Positions 1 through 9,493 are shown, counted from the first letter of the stretch. The stretch is DNA of 64,000 bases from Geobacillus icigianus (GCF_000750005.1 NZ_JPYA01000186.1:117746-181745); one strand, 5' to 3'. Notes: generated by a model not told the origin, from the sequence alone. Translations and numbers: made by a program.

Positions 1-1
1 G

Positions 2-178
2 ACCGACATGCTGCGGCCGTTAGGCGCCGAAGATCTTCAAGCGCTGGTCGATGAAATTCCCGCCGGCCGGCTCGGCACCCCGGAGGAGGTGGCGAAAACG
101 GTGGCGTTTCTCTTATCAGACGCCGCTTCCTACATTACGGGCCAAGTCATTTCCGTCAACGGCGGCTGGCATTGCTAA
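2..178 (+). CDS. ymfI: 3'-end of an SDR-family oxidoreductase, probably YmfI (partial)
   Basis: The last 58 codons of a short-chain dehydrogenase/reductase that begins outside the window. The visible part has the typical SDR C-terminus: a P-x-G-R-L-G-x-P-E-E-V segment, the helix [14 protein letters not shown], then YITGQ and the terminal NGGWHC. The catalytic YxxxK and the NAD(P)-binding glycine motif lie upstream and cannot be seen. The symbol rests on synteny, since ymfJ and ymfK follow as in B. subtilis. YmfI is known as a 5-aminopentanone reductase acting in elongation factor P modification. A FabG paralogue is the alternative. Confidence 0.75.
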   Translation, partial: TDMLRPLGAEDLQALVDEIPAGRLGTPEEVAKTVAFLLSDAASYITGQVISVNGGWHC

Positions 179-185
179 ATGCCTA

Positions 186-258
186 TGGGGCTGGTGTTTC
201 GTGCAAAATACTGCTGATTCCATCCATTTCTCAATTCGAGAAACCTTGCACAATCAGC
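186..258 (-). repeat. Partial copy of a MITE-like hairpin repeat (family C)
   Basis: GGGCTGGTGTTTCGTGCAAA, then TACTGCTGATTCC and a TTTCTC-AATTC-GAGAAA hairpin, closely match the reverse complement of the right part of the element at 22389-22518. Only one end is recognisable; the other runs into the 74-bp tandem array. Confidence 0.6.
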
Positions 259-475
259 GTGAAAATGCCGCACTGGCGCAGGATTTTCATCCCCTGGGTG
301 GAGGGCGAATCCACTGTCCATGGATCTTTTCCGTGAAAATGCCGCACTGGCGCAGGATTTTCATCCCCTGGGTGGAGGGCGAATCCACTGTCCATGGATC
401 TTTTCTGTGAAAATGCAGGACTGACGCGGATTTTCATCCCTAGGTGGAGGGCAAACGTTGCCTATGGAACTTTTC
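259..475 (+). repeat. Three tandem 74-bp units of a dispersed intergenic repeat (family B)
   Basis: Units start at 259, 333 and 407 with an exact 74-bp period. The first two are almost identical and the third is degenerate. Each starts GTGAAAATGC, contains TTTTCATCCC and GGTGGAGGGC, and ends near CCATGGATCTTTTC. Two diverged units recur at 29516-29660 after hfq. Open frames cross the array but are not genes: they simply translate the repeat. The array fills much of the ymfI-ymfJ gap. Confidence 0.85.
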
Positions 476-638
476 TGAATGAAAAGGCTGCCGAGCGGTG
501 TGTGACATCGATGTTTCACCTTCGATGTTGGTGCCCGTTTTGTTCTTGCCCAATCGGGACCGCTAAGGCGGCGAAACGTATATTTTGGCTTCGGACAGGC
601 AAACTATCCTTGAAACGTTCATCAAGGAGGGAATAGAC

Positions 639-893
639 ATGTCGGTATTGGACAACTTTGAACAATGGAAAGAATTCTTAGCTGAACGTCTGCAGCAGGC
701 GCAGCAACAAGGGTTGAACCAGCAAGTCATCTCCGATGTCGCTTATCAAATCGGGGACTATTTGGCCAAACACGTCGATCCGAAAAACCCGGAAGAGCGG
801 GTGCTTGCTGACCTTTGGAGCGTAGCCGATGAAAGAGAACAGCATGCGCTCGCCAATATGATGGTGAAGCTCGTTCAACATCGCCAACACTGA
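639..893 (+). CDS. ymfJ: DUF3243 family protein YmfJ
   Basis: Small soluble acidic protein of 84 residues, matching the DUF3243 family and lying between ymfI and ymfK as in B. subtilis. The start at 639 (MSVLDNFEQWK) is chosen because AAGGAGGG lies at 624-631, seven bases upstream; an in-frame ATG at 585 has no such site. The sequence is helical with conserved-looking segments QQGLNQQVISDVAYQIGDYL and DPKNPEERVLADLW. There is no signal peptide or membrane segment. The biochemical function of the family is not established. Confidence 0.85.
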   Translation: MSVLDNFEQWKEFLAERLQQAQQQGLNQQVISDVAYQIGDYLAKHVDPKNPEERVLADLWSVADEREQHALANMMVKLVQHRQH

Positions 894-903
894 ACAAACA
901 AAC

Positions 904-938
904 GGGGTGTCCCAAACGAAAGAGCGGGGCACCTTTTC
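904..938 (+). terminator. Intrinsic terminator after ymfJ
   Basis: Stem GGTGTCCC (906-913) pairs with GGGGCACC (926-933) with one G-U pair, and is followed by TTTTCT. Confidence 0.75.
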
Positions 939-1144
939 TGCTGGAAGCCGGCTGCGGCTTTCGCCCCGAACATGCGGCCAAGGCCGCCGCTGGAGACGAT
1001 CCGGCCGGGCAGATCCCCTTGCTGTTCCCCTCGCATGGAAATGGCGTTTTTCCTCCTCCTTTTCGGTTGCTTTTCCATTTGCGGTTATAGTAGTATGAAT
1101 TTAGCATAAGGCGTTTGTGCGGACACCGGCAAGGAGGAGACGGA

Positions 1145-1936
1145 ATGGGCAAGCAGGAATGGTATTTGGAATACGAAATTCATGTCAACCGCCCAGGGCT
1201 GCTCGGCGATGTCGCTTCGCTGCTCGGCATGTTGTCCATCAACATCGTGACGATCAACGGTGTCCGGGACTCGCGCCGCGGCATGCTGCTCCTTTGCGAC
1301 AGCAATGAGCAAATCGAGCGGCTGGCGACGATTTTGCGGACGATGGACAACATTACGGTGACGAAACTGCGCCAGCCGAAGCTGCTTGACCGTCTCGCCG
1401 TTCGCCACGGCCGTTATATCCAGCGCGATGCCGATGACAAAAAAACGTTCCGTTTTGTCCGCGATGAGCTCGGTTTGCTTGTCGATTTTATGGCGGAAAT
1501 TTTTAAAGAAAAAGGGCACAAGCTGATCGGTATTCGCGGCATGCCGCGCGTCGGCAAGACGGAGTCGATCGTTGCCGCCAGCGTGTGCGCCAACAAGCGG
1601 TGGATGTTTGTCTCATCGACGCTCATCAAGCAAACGGTGCGCACGCAGCTCATGGAAGACGAATATAGCGTCGACAATATTTTTATCATTGACGGCATCG
1701 TCTCAGCGCGCCGCGGAAATGAGCAGCATTGGCAGCTGGTCCGCGAGCTGATGCGCCTTGAGGCGACGAAGGTCGTCGAACATCCGGATTTGTTTGTCCG
1801 CCATACGGAATACACGCTCGACGATTTTAACTACATTATTGAGCTGCGCCATGAACCGGATGAAGAGATTTCGTATGAAGCGATTGAGCGCCCGACGTTG
1901 TTAGGCGGCGACGGGTTTTCCGAGTTCGGATTGTAA
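1145..1936 (+). CDS. ymfK: DUF3388 family protein YmfK with ACT-like N-terminus
   Basis: 263-residue cytoplasmic protein in the YmfK (DUF3388) position. Start 1145 is preceded by AAGGAGGAG. Residues about 5-75 (LEYEIHVNRPGLLGDVASLL, then NIVTINGVRDSR) look like a ligand-binding ACT domain. A later segment, GIRGMPRVGKTES, resembles a P-loop and suggests nucleotide binding, which is inference. No membrane segment is present. A TATAGT -10-like element lies upstream near 1087. The cellular role is unknown; family membership is clear. Confidence 0.85.
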   Translation: MGKQEWYLEYEIHVNRPGLLGDVASLLGMLSINIVTINGVRDSRRGMLLLCDSNEQIERLATILRTMDNITVTKLRQPKLLDRLAVRHGRYIQRDADDKKTFRFVRDELGLLVDFMAEIFKEKGHKLIGIRGMPRVGKTESIVAASVCANKRWMFVSSTLIKQTVRTQLMEDEYSVDNIFIIDGIVSARRGNEQHWQLVRELMRLEATKVVEHPDLFVRHTEYTLDDFNYIIELRHEPDEEISYEAIERPTLLGGDGFSEFGL

Positions 1937-1952
1937 TAGGGCGCCCCCTATA

Positions 1953-2067
1953 AGGCTGGTGAACAACGGCTCATTCCCTTTATCAATGAGAGAATGAGCG
2001 AAAAGCAGGACCGATGTAACGAGATTTTAACATCGTAAAGCCGTAGCCGCGAGTAAATCACCAGCCT
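1953..2067 (+). repeat. MITE-like element with terminal inverted repeats (family C), 115 bp
   Basis: Bounded by AGGCTGGTGAA on the left and AAATCACCAGCCT on the right, which are inverted repeats. An internal hairpin CGATGT...ACATCG lies at about 2012-2036. It has no coding capacity and sits between ymfK and rodZ. Related copies lie at 186-258, 22389-22518 and the right edge of the window. Confidence 0.75.
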
Positions 2068-2142
2068 CCTACGCGTTTGGCAAAGGTCATCAGTGAATCG
2101 CTTTTCTTTGCTTCAAGTCTAAAAAACGGAAGGTGTTGTCCG

Positions 2143-3024
2143 TTGACAGAACTAGGGAAACGTTTGCGAGAAGCGCGGGAAGAAAAGAAGATGAGTTTGG
2201 ATGAGCTGCAGGAGTTGACGAAAATTCAAAAGCGGTATTTGCTCGGTATTGAGGAAGGAAATTACGCCATTATGCCGGGAAATTTTTACGTGCGCGCTTT
2301 CATCCGGCAGTATGCCGAGGCGGTCGGCCTCGATCCGGACGAGCTGTTTGAGCAATACAAGCAGGATATTCCCCAATCGTATCAAGAGGACATTCCACAA
2401 CCGCTCTCGCGCGTGAAAACGCGCCAACAATTGTCCGCGGAGGGAGCGAAATGGCTCGATTGGCTGCCGAAACTGCTCGGCGTTGCCGCGGTGATCGGCG
2501 CCGCGGTTCTCGTCTGGCTGCTCCTTCAGCGCAACACGGCGGAAGTGCCGCCGGCGAAGACAAGCACGAAAACGGCGGAAGTGGAAAAGTCGAACCATTC
2601 GCCGCTTGAGCAGTCGAAAAAGCCGAAAGAAGAGGAGCAAACGACCCGTGAAGGCGGTGAAGAAAACGAGCAGTCTGCTCCGGCTAAAAGCGAAGAAAAG
2701 CCGGCCGCGACGCTCAGTGTAAAGGAGAAAAGCGGCAATACGGCGACGATTGAAGTGCAACATGCCGATACCTTCACCATCGAGCTGTCATCGCGCGGGA
2801 AATCTTGGGTCGACGTGTACAACACGAAAGGCCATTCGTTTTTCCGCAACAATTTAATGAAAGGCCAGACGAAAACGTTCGATTTGTCCGCGGAAAGCGA
2901 AGTCTGGGTGAAAATCGGCAACGCGCTTGACGTTGATGTAAAAGTAAACGGGGAGCCGTTTGCCTATCCGTTTGATCCAAACGATGAAGTGTTTCAAAAA
3001 CTGCGATTCATCTTGAAAAAGTGA
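2143..3024 (+). CDS. rodZ: RodZ-like cell-shape protein (YmfM)
   Basis: 293-residue bitopic membrane protein. Residues 1-70 form a Cro/C1-type helix-turn-helix (LGKRLREAREEKKMSLDELQ), as in RodZ. A basic juxtamembrane stretch precedes one transmembrane helix at about 111-130 (LLGVAAVIGAAVLVWLLLQR). A Lys/Glu/Pro-rich linker and a C-terminal DUF4115 beta domain (residues 200-293) follow. RodZ links MreB to the elongation machinery. Start is TTG 2143, with GGAAGGTG seven bases upstream; an upstream in-frame ATG would add unrelated sequence. It is followed by pgsA, as in Bacillus. Confidence 0.9.
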   Translation: MTELGKRLREAREEKKMSLDELQELTKIQKRYLLGIEEGNYAIMPGNFYVRAFIRQYAEAVGLDPDELFEQYKQDIPQSYQEDIPQPLSRVKTRQQLSAEGAKWLDWLPKLLGVAAVIGAAVLVWLLLQRNTAEVPPAKTSTKTAEVEKSNHSPLEQSKKPKEEEQTTREGGEENEQSAPAKSEEKPAATLSVKEKSGNTATIEVQHADTFTIELSSRGKSWVDVYNTKGHSFFRNNLMKGQTKTFDLSAESEVWVKIGNALDVDVKVNGEPFAYPFDPNDEVFQKLRFILKK

Positions 3025-3030
3025 CGGCAA

Positions 3031-3065
3031 GAGGCGGCCTTTCGCAGCGAAAGCCGCTTCTTTGC
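3031..3065 (+). terminator. Hairpin between rodZ and pgsA
   Basis: GGCGGC-CTTTCGC pairs with GCGAAAG-CCGC, followed by TTCTTT. The T tract is weak, so it may be a partial terminator or an RNA-stability hairpin within the operon. Confidence 0.5.
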
Positions 3066-3098
3066 CCGCATCGATGTTGAGTAGCGGAGGTATTCGTT

Positions 3099-3677
3099 GT
3101 GAACTTGCCGAATAAAATTACGGTAGCGCGCATCATGTTGATCCCGTTTTTTTTGATTGTGATGCTCGTCCCGTTCGGTTGGGGCAGCATTCGCATCGGC
3201 GGCGAGGTGCTCCCGATCGCCCATCTTGTCGGCGCTCTCATTTTCATCGTGGCGTCAACGACGGATTGGATTGACGGCTATTATGCTCGCAAGTATGGGC
3301 TTGTCACCAATTTGGGCAAGTTTTTGGACCCGCTTGCCGATAAGCTGCTCGTATCGGCGGCGCTCATTGTGCTCGTTGAACTCGGGTTCGCGCCGGCTTG
3401 GATGGTGATCATCATCATCAGCCGCGAGTTTGCCGTCACTGGCTTGCGGCTCGTGCTTGCCGGTGAGGGGGAAGTCGTGGCAGCCAATATGCTCGGCAAA
3501 ATTAAAACGTGGACGCAAATTATCGCGATTGCCGCCTTGTTGCTTCATAATCTACCGTTTTCGCTCATCCCGTTCCCGTTTGCCGACTTGGCGCTTTGGG
3601 TGGCGGTCATTTTCACCGTTTGGTCGGGATGGGATTATTTTGCGAAAAACAAACATGCGTTCGCTCGCTCTAAATAA
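3099..3677 (+). CDS. pgsA: CDP-diacylglycerol--glycerol-3-phosphate 3-phosphatidyltransferase
   Basis: 192-residue integral membrane enzyme that transfers the phosphatidyl group from CDP-diacylglycerol to glycerol-3-phosphate, the committed step of phosphatidylglycerol synthesis. The CDP-alcohol phosphatidyltransferase motif D-G-x2-A-R-x8-G-x3-D-x3-D is present: IDGYYARKYG, then NLGKFLDPLADK at residues 53-80. Several hydrophobic helices are visible. It starts with GTG behind AGCGGAGG. It lies between rodZ and cinA, the usual Bacillus order. Confidence 0.95.
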   Translation: MNLPNKITVARIMLIPFFLIVMLVPFGWGSIRIGGEVLPIAHLVGALIFIVASTTDWIDGYYARKYGLVTNLGKFLDPLADKLLVSAALIVLVELGFAPAWMVIIIISREFAVTGLRLVLAGEGEVVAANMLGKIKTWTQIIAIAALLLHNLPFSLIPFPFADLALWVAVIFTVWSGWDYFAKNKHAFARSK

Positions 3678-3707
3678 TAGGGTAGCCGCGAAGGAGGAGG
3701 CTGTTCA

Positions 3708-4952
3708 TTGAACGCGGAGATCATCGCCGTCGGCTCGGAACTGCTGCTTGGCCAAATTGTCAACACGAACGCCCAGTTTTTGTCGCAGCAGCTTGCCGCC
3801 TTGGGCATCAATGTTTATTTCCAGACGGTTGTCGGCGACAACGCCGGCCGCCTTGAGCAGGCGGTGAAAACGGCGCAAACGAGGGCGAATCTCATCATCT
3901 TCACCGGCGGTCTCGGCCCGACGAAGGATGATGTCACGAAGGAGACGATCGCCCGTTTGCTTGGCCGCCGGCTCGTCATCGATGAAGAGGCGTTGCGGGC
4001 AATCGAAGCGTACTTTGCCCGCGCCCATCGGCCGATGACAGACAACAACAAAAAGCAAGCGCTCGTTTTGGAAGGGGCGACCGTCCTGAAAAACGAAAAC
4101 GGCATGGCGCCGGGGATGGCGCTCACCGTCGCGGGCATCACGTACATGTTGCTGCCCGGGCCGCCGAAAGAAATGCGCCCGATGTTTACCCGTTACGGGA
4201 TCCCCTTTTTGCGCGCTGCGTTCCCGCTGTCCGGACGCATTGAGTCGCGTGTGCTCCGCTTTTTTGGCATCGGCGAAGCGGCGCTGGAGACGGCGCTCGC
4301 CGATTTGATTGACGCGCAATCGAATCCGACGATCGCGCCGCTGGCCGGTGACGGCGAGGTGACGCTCCGCTTGACGGCGAAGCACCGGGACGCGGCGGAA
4401 GCGCAGCGGCTGCTTGATGAAGCAGAAGCGGCGATTTTGGCGCGCGTTGGCCGCTACTGTTACGGCTATGACGACGAAACGCTGTTTACGAAGACAAGCG
4501 AACGGTTAAAAGAAAGAGGATGGACGATCGCGGCGGCCGAGAGCCTGACCGGCGGGCTGTTTCTCGAACAGCTCACCGCCGTTCCCGGGGCGTCGCGGAT
4601 CGTTCAAGGCGGCGTCGTTTGCTACACGAACGGCGTCAAACAACAGGTGCTTGGCGTGCCGCGGCCGCTTCTCGAAACGGACGGGGCGGTGAGCGAATCG
4701 TGCGCGCGTGTGTTGGCGGAAAACGTCCGTTCGCTATGCGGCGCCGATGTCGGCATCAGCTTCACCGGCGTCGCCGGCCCCGACCCGCTTGAAGGCCATC
4801 CGCCCGGCACCGTCTATATCGGCATTGCCATGCGCGAGCGCGGCACCGCTGTCCGCCGTTTGACGTTGTCCGGCACGCGCGGCGACATCCGCATCCGCGC
4901 CGCCAAATACGGTTGTTTTCTGCTGCTGGAGCTGCTTGCGGCCGACCGCTAA
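3708..4952 (+). CDS. cinA: CinA: competence/damage-inducible protein, NMN deamidase
   Basis: 414 residues with two domains: an N-terminal MoCF/COG1058 domain ([28 protein letters not shown]) and a C-terminal CinA domain from about residue 255 ([27 protein letters not shown]). The family deamidates nicotinamide mononucleotide in pyridine-nucleotide recycling. The start is TTG 3708 with AAGGAGGAGG upstream. It directly precedes recA, with which cinA is often cotranscribed in other bacteria, although recA has its own LexA-controlled promoter here. Confidence 0.95.
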   Translation: MNAEIIAVGSELLLGQIVNTNAQFLSQQLAALGINVYFQTVVGDNAGRLEQAVKTAQTRANLIIFTGGLGPTKDDVTKETIARLLGRRLVIDEEALRAIEAYFARAHRPMTDNNKKQALVLEGATVLKNENGMAPGMALTVAGITYMLLPGPPKEMRPMFTRYGIPFLRAAFPLSGRIESRVLRFFGIGEAALETALADLIDAQSNPTIAPLAGDGEVTLRLTAKHRDAAEAQRLLDEAEAAILARVGRYCYGYDDETLFTKTSERLKERGWTIAAAESLTGGLFLEQLTAVPGASRIVQGGVVCYTNGVKQQVLGVPRPLLETDGAVSESCARVLAENVRSLCGADVGISFTGVAGPDPLEGHPPGTVYIGIAMRERGTAVRRLTLSGTRGDIRIRAAKYGCFLLLELLAADR

Positions 4953-5048
4953 TCTCGGCCGCTCCCTCCTTTCACACCCTCCACCGCCCATCGTTTGTTT
5001 CCGCCGGATCAGCATGGCGATTGTTGCTAGTTTCCCCACCAAAAAAAA

Positions 5049-5062
5049 CGAATGAACGTTCG
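5049..5062 (+). promoter_or_regulatory. LexA (SOS) box of recA
   Basis: CGAATGAACGTTCG matches 13 of 14 positions of the Bacillus LexA consensus CGAACRNRYGTTYG and lies just upstream of the recA -35 element. Confidence 0.9.
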
Positions 5063-5071
5063 ATTTTTTGC

Positions 5072-5100
5072 TTGGCAATGGTCAGAAAACGGTGTATAGT
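5072..5100 (+). promoter_or_regulatory. SigA promoter of recA
   Basis: TTGGCA (5072-5077), a 17-bp spacer and TATAGT (5095-5100), ten bases downstream of the LexA box. Confidence 0.85.
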
Positions 5101-5132
5101 ATAAGTAGCCTTACAAAAGGAGGAGGAAATGA

Positions 5133-6176
5133 GTGAATCAAGATCGTCAAGCCGCGTTGGAGCAGGCGTTAAAACAAATTGAACGACAGTTTGGCAAGGG
5201 GGCCATCATGAAGCTCGGTGAGCAAGTGGAACGAAAAGTTTCCGTTGTGCCGAGCGGTTCGCTGGCGCTCGATATCGCGTTAGGCGTCGGCGGCTATCCG
5301 CGCGGGCGGATTGTGGAAATTTACGGCCCGGAATCATCAGGGAAGACGACCGTTGCCCTTCACGCGATCGCTGAGGTGCAAAAGCGGGGCGGGCAAGCAG
5401 CTTTCATCGATGCCGAGCACGCGCTCGATCCAATCTATGCGCAAAAATTAGGAGTCAATATCGATGAACTGTTGCTTTCCCAGCCCGACACCGGCGAACA
5501 GGCGCTCGAAATCGCCGAAGCGCTCGTACGAAGCGGCGCGGTCGATATTATCGTCATCGACTCGGTGGCGGCGCTCGTGCCGAAAGCGGAAATTGAAGGA
5601 GAGATGGGCGATGCCCACGTCGGCTTGCAAGCCCGCCTCATGTCGCAGGCGCTCCGCAAGCTGTCTGGCGCCATCAACAAATCGAAAACGATCGCCATTT
5701 TCATCAACCAAATCCGCGAGAAAGTCGGCGTCATGTTTGGCAATCCAGAAACAACGCCGGGGGGGCGGGCGCTGAAGTTTTACGCTTCCGTCCGCCTAGA
5801 AGTGCGCCGCGCCGAACAAATCAAGCAAGGCAACGACATGGTCGGCAACAAGACGAAAATCAAAGTCGTCAAAAACAAAGTCGCGCCGCCGTTTAAAACA
5901 GCTGATGTCGACATCATGTACGGCGAAGGCATTTCCCGCGAAGGGGAAATCATCGATATGGCGTCCGAACTCGACATCGTGCAAAAGAGCGGTTCGTGGT
6001 ATTCGTACAAAGACGAACGGCTTGGCCAAGGCCGGGAAAACGCAAAGCAATTTTTGAAAGAAAATCCGCATATTGCCGATGAAATCGCCCGTGCCATCCG
6101 TCAACATTACGGCATTGACGGCAGCGAGGCGGGCGGTGAACCGCAGCAAGACGAGTTCGCGTTGCTTGAGGAATAA
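5133..6176 (+). CDS. recA: Recombinase RecA
   Basis: 347-residue RecA, the ATP-dependent strand-exchange protein that also stimulates LexA self-cleavage. Walker A is GPESSGKT at residues 65-72, the Walker B region is [12 protein letters not shown], and the DNA-binding loops and [16 protein letters not shown] segment are present. The acidic C-terminus ends DEFALLEE. The start is GTG 5133; the ATG five bases upstream is out of frame. AAAGGAGGAGG provides the ribosome site. Expression is expected to be SOS-inducible from the LexA box at 5049. Confidence 0.98.
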   Translation: MNQDRQAALEQALKQIERQFGKGAIMKLGEQVERKVSVVPSGSLALDIALGVGGYPRGRIVEIYGPESSGKTTVALHAIAEVQKRGGQAAFIDAEHALDPIYAQKLGVNIDELLLSQPDTGEQALEIAEALVRSGAVDIIVIDSVAALVPKAEIEGEMGDAHVGLQARLMSQALRKLSGAINKSKTIAIFINQIREKVGVMFGNPETTPGGRALKFYASVRLEVRRAEQIKQGNDMVGNKTKIKVVKNKVAPPFKTADVDIMYGEGISREGEIIDMASELDIVQKSGSWYSYKDERLGQGRENAKQFLKENPHIADEIARAIRQHYGIDGSEAGGEPQQDEFALLEE

Positions 6177-6184
6177 GCGCCCCG

Positions 6185-6219
6185 GAGGGTGTCCCGAAAG
6201 GATCGGGACACCCTCTTTC
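6185..6219 (+). terminator. Terminator of recA
   Basis: A perfect 12-bp stem GAGGGTGTCCCG / CGGGACACCCTC (6185-6196, 6204-6215) followed by TTTC. The same hairpin type, with the same downstream repeat, occurs after mutL and glnA. Confidence 0.85.
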
Positions 6220-6390
6220 GTTGCTCGATATACGTACGGACTGCTTCTGCCGCACCATCGGTTGTGCTGATCTTGAAGGCGGACAACCTTTTGCGTCAGC
6301 CCCTTTCCGAGTTCGCTTTCCCAAACGTGACGGCGCGTCTATACGATGCGAAAGATAAGCGTCAGCTCCTTTCCATGTTCGCTTTCCCCT
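6216..6390 (+). repeat. Dispersed structured repeat (family A) after recA
   Basis: Begins CTTTCGTTGCTCGATATACG, continues ACTGCTTCTGCCGCA, then a small hairpin around ATCGGTTGTGCTGAT and CTTGAAGGCGGACAACCTTTTG. A second degenerate unit gives direct repeats of CGTCAGC-CCTTTCC-GTTCGCTTTCCC near 6294 and 6360. Homologous copies lie at 21082, 27815 (inverted) and 44636. No gene is visible here. Confidence 0.8.
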
Positions 6391-6419
6391 AGGCGGCGGG
6401 CGTGGGCCTGTGTAATATC

Positions 6420-6448
6420 TTGACAATTGCTACGGGCGCCTTTACAAT
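6420..6448 (+). promoter_or_regulatory. SigA promoter of rny
   Basis: TTGACA (6420-6425), a 17-bp spacer and TACAAT (6443-6448): near-consensus. It leaves a GC-rich 5' leader of about 195 bases before rny with no recognised riboswitch. Confidence 0.85.
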
Positions 6449-6652
6449 GAACATGTATATTTGTCCATACGCATGGCGGGGTCAAACGATCGTCCGCCGC
6501 GGCGGGACGGGAAGATGCCGAAAGCCGCGCGGGCGATCGCTGTGCAAAATGGGTCGAGCCAATACGTTGAAAATGGGAACATCCATCCGCGCCAACGATG
6601 GCGGCGCGCGAAAAATGCAGGGGAACATTGAACAGCAAGAGGAGGTGAAACG

Positions 6653-8209
6653 ATGGGTCCAATCATCATCTCCGCTTTGCTTGCCTTAGTCATTGGTGCC
6701 GTTGTTGGCTTTTTTGTTCGCAAATCGATTGCCGAAGCGAAAATTGGCGGGGCGAAAGCAGCTGCCGAGCAGCTGATCGAGGAGGCGAAACGCGAGGCGG
6801 ACGCCTTGAAAAAAGAAGCGCTTCTTGAAGCCAAAGATGAGATTCATAAACTGCGCACGGAAGCGGAGCGCGACATCCGCGACCGGAGAAGCGAGCTTCA
6901 AAAACAAGAAAACCGTCTCATGCAAAAAGAGGAAAATCTCGACCGCAAAGACGAAGCGCTCAATAAGCGCGAGGCGCTGCTCGAAGCGAAGGAAGAAGCG
7001 CTAAACGAAAGGCAACAGCATATTGAACAAATGGAAAGCAAAGTGGAAATGCTCGTCCAACAGCAACAAGCCGAACTGGAACGTATTTCCGGATTGACAC
7101 GCGACGACGCGCGCCAGCTTGTTTTAGAGCGTGTCGAAAAAGAGCTGTCGCATGAAGTCGCCATGATGATCAAAGAGGCGGAAACGCGGGCGAAAGAGGA
7201 AGCGGATAAGCGAGCTAAGGCGATTTTGTCGCTCGCCATTCAGCGCTGCGCCGCTGACCATGTCGCCGAAACGACGGTTTCGGTCGTCAATTTGCCTAAC
7301 GATGAAATGAAAGGGCGCATTATCGGGCGCGAAGGGCGGAACATTCGTACGCTCGAGACGCTGACCGGCATCGATTTGATCATCGACGATACGCCGGAGG
7401 CCGTTATTTTGTCGGGATTTGACCCAATTCGCCGCGAAACGGCGCGCATCGCCTTGGATAAGCTCGTCCAAGACGGCCGCATTCATCCGGCCCGCATCGA
7501 AGAGATGGTCGAAAAGGCGCGCCGCGAAGTGGACGAACATATTCGCGAAGTCGGCGAACAAACGACGTTTGAAGTCGGGGTTCATGGGCTGCATCCGGAT
7601 TTGATTAAGATTTTGGGACGGCTCAAATTCCGGACGAGCTACGGGCAAAACGTTTTGAAACACTCGGTTGAAGTGGCGTTTTTAGCCGGGTTGATGGCGG
7701 CTGAGCTCGGAGAGGACGAAATGCTGGCGCGCCGGGCCGGCTTGCTTCATGATATCGGCAAGGCGATTGACCATGAAGTGGAAGGAAGCCATGTGGAAAT
7801 CGGCGTCGAGCTGGCGACAAAATATAAAGAGCATCCGGTCGTCATCAACAGCATCGCTTCGCACCACGGCGACACCGAACCGACGTCGGTCATCGCCGTG
7901 CTCGTTGCCGCAGCCGATGCGCTGTCGGCAGCGCGGCCGGGAGCGCGCAGCGAAACGCTGGAAAACTACATTCGCCGCTTAGAGAAGCTGGAAGAAATTG
8001 CCGAGTCTTACGAAGGCGTGGAAAAATCATACGCCATCCAAGCGGGCCGCGAAGTGCGGATCATGGTCAAACCGGATATGATCGACGACTTGGAAGCGCA
8101 TCGGTTGGCGCGCGATATCCGCAAACGGATCGAGGAAGAGCTCGATTATCCGGGCCATATTAAAGTCACGGTCATCCGCGAAACGCGGGCGGTAGAGTAC
8201 GCGAAGTAA
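6653..8209 (+). CDS. rny: Ribonuclease Y
   Basis: 518-residue membrane-anchored endoribonuclease that initiates mRNA decay. An N-terminal transmembrane helix (residues 4-24) is followed by a long charged coiled coil to about residue 200, a KH domain (about 208-275, with [15 protein letters not shown]) and an HD domain with [12 protein letters not shown] near residue 365. The length equals the usual Bacillus size. AAGAGGAGGTG precedes the ATG. ymdB follows after a strong terminator, so coupling between the two is probably loose. Confidence 0.97.
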   Translation: MGPIIISALLALVIGAVVGFFVRKSIAEAKIGGAKAAAEQLIEEAKREADALKKEALLEAKDEIHKLRTEAERDIRDRRSELQKQENRLMQKEENLDRKDEALNKREALLEAKEEALNERQQHIEQMESKVEMLVQQQQAELERISGLTRDDARQLVLERVEKELSHEVAMMIKEAETRAKEEADKRAKAILSLAIQRCAADHVAETTVSVVNLPNDEMKGRIIGREGRNIRTLETLTGIDLIIDDTPEAVILSGFDPIRRETARIALDKLVQDGRIHPARIEEMVEKARREVDEHIREVGEQTTFEVGVHGLHPDLIKILGRLKFRTSYGQNVLKHSVEVAFLAGLMAAELGEDEMLARRAGLLHDIGKAIDHEVEGSHVEIGVELATKYKEHPVVINSIASHHGDTEPTSVIAVLVAAADALSAARPGARSETLENYIRRLEKLEEIAESYEGVEKSYAIQAGREVRIMVKPDMIDDLEAHRLARDIRKRIEEELDYPGHIKVTVIRETRAVEYAK

Positions 8210-8241
8210 AAAGTGGCAGGCTGTTGCCACTTTCTTTTTTT
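8210..8241 (+). terminator. Terminator of rny
   Basis: AAAGTGGCA (8210-8218) pairs with TGCCACTTT (8225-8233), followed by CTTTTTTT. Confidence 0.9.
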
Positions 8242-8307
8242 GCCCGTACAATAAACATAAACGGCGATCGCTGACGGTGATCGTGTTGAGGTAGAAAGGG
8301 ATCTGGG

Positions 8308-9102
8308 ATGAGAATATTATTTATTGGTGATGTGGTCGGCGCGCCGGGACAAAAAATGGTCGAGCACTATGTGCCGAAGCTGAAGGAAAAATACCGTCCC
8401 GATGTCGTCATCATCAACGGTGAAAACGCGGCCGGCGGAAAAGGGATCACCGAATCGATTTACCGATCGTTGCTTGCCTGCGGCGCTCATGCCATCACCT
8501 TAGGAAACCATGCGTGGGACCAGCGCGAGATTTTTGAGTTTATCGATCAGGCGAAGGCGCTCATTCGCCCAGCGAACTACCCGTCCGGCACGCCGGGGAC
8601 GGGGATCGTCTATGTGGCGACGGAACAAGGGGAAGCGGCGATCATCAATTTGCAAGGGCGGGCGTTTTTGCCGGCGATTGACTGCCCGTTTCAAAAGGCG
8701 GACGAGCTAATTGCCGTTGCTTCCGCGCGCACGTCTGTCATCATCGTTGATTTTCACGCCGAAGCGACGAGCGAAAAACAGGCGATGGGCTGGTATTTGG
8801 ACGGCCGCGTGTCCGCCGTCATCGGCACGCACACGCACGTTCAGACGGCTGATAACCGCATTTTGCCAAAAGGGACGGCGTATATTACCGATGTCGGTAT
8901 GACCGGGCCGTACGACGGCATTTTAGGCGTCGATCGCGACGCGGTGTTGCGCAAATTTTTAACCGGCTTGCCGGTCCGTTTTGGCGTTAAGGAAGGAAGA
9001 AGCCAGCTGAACGCCGTGCTTGTCGATGTGGACGCCAAAAGCGGGCGGGCGCTTCAAATCGAGCGGCTGATCATTAATGACGATCATCCTTATTTTGAAT
9101 AG
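8308..9102 (+). CDS. ymdB: YmdB-type metallophosphodiesterase
   Basis: 264-residue calcineurin-like phosphoesterase of the YmdB family, which hydrolyses cyclic nucleotide phosphodiesters and influences biofilm and motility decisions in B. subtilis. Metal-ligand motifs are visible in order: FIGDVVG at the N-terminus, NGENAAGG, TLGNHAWDQRE, VDFHAEATSEK and GTHTHVQTAD. The length matches the family. It follows rny and precedes spoVS as in Bacillus. Confidence 0.95.
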   Translation: MRILFIGDVVGAPGQKMVEHYVPKLKEKYRPDVVIINGENAAGGKGITESIYRSLLACGAHAITLGNHAWDQREIFEFIDQAKALIRPANYPSGTPGTGIVYVATEQGEAAIINLQGRAFLPAIDCPFQKADELIAVASARTSVIIVDFHAEATSEKQAMGWYLDGRVSAVIGTHTHVQTADNRILPKGTAYITDVGMTGPYDGILGVDRDAVLRKFLTGLPVRFGVKEGRSQLNAVLVDVDAKSGRALQIERLIINDDHPYFE

Positions 9103-9141
9103 CTCATCTTTTGAAAATTTTAAAAAATGTGTCCCTCCCTA

Positions 9142-9169
9142 GCAGGAATAGTTGTTGAAACCGTGAATA
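9142..9169 (+). promoter_or_regulatory. SigH-type promoter of spoVS
   Basis: GCAGGAATA (9142-9150) fits the SigH -35 RnAGGAwWW, and GTGAATAT (9163-9170) gives the GAAT core of the -10. SigH control of spoVS is known in B. subtilis; the assignment here is inferred from the motif. Confidence 0.65.
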
Positions 9170-9232
9170 TAGTTACTAATGAAGACCTTTTCACGAAATC
9201 ATTTTTCCAAGGGGACGAGGGAGGAACTAGGG

Positions 9233-9493
9233 ATGGAAATATTAAAAGTGTCAGCCAAATCGAATCCGAACTCTGTAGCCGGCGCCTTGGCTGGTGTGCT
9301 GCGCGAGCGCGGCGCGGCGGAGATTCAGGCGATCGGCGCCGGCGCGTTGAATCAAGCCGTTAAGGCAGTAGCGATCGCACGAGGGTTTGTGGCACCGAGC
9401 GGCATGGACTTGATCTGCATTCCGGCGTTTACCGATATTATTATCGATGGCGAAGAGCGGACCGCGATCAAATTGATCGTTGAACCTCGTTAA
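9233..9493 (+). CDS. spoVS: Stage V sporulation protein S
   Basis: 86-residue SpoVS, a small Alba-like protein affecting sporulation and dehydration of the spore core. The sequence is highly conserved: MEILKVSAKSNPNSVAGALA at the start and SGMDLICIPAFTDI in the second half. Start 9233 is chosen over an in-frame ATG at 9179 because it matches the family N-terminus and lies behind GAGGAACTAGGG. A strong terminator follows, so the gene is probably monocistronic. Confidence 0.97.
   Translation: MEILKVSAKSNPNSVAGALAGVLRERGAAEIQAIGAGALNQAVKAVAIARGFVAPSGMDLICIPAFTDIIIDGEERTAIKLIVEPR

Noticed and set aside
51..437. Open frames on both strands across the 74-bp repeat array
   Set aside because: They translate the tandem repeat itself, lack ribosome sites and have no protein-like composition.
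259..475. CRISPR array
   Set aside because: Units are directly adjacent with no unique spacers, only three copies, and no cas genes are present.
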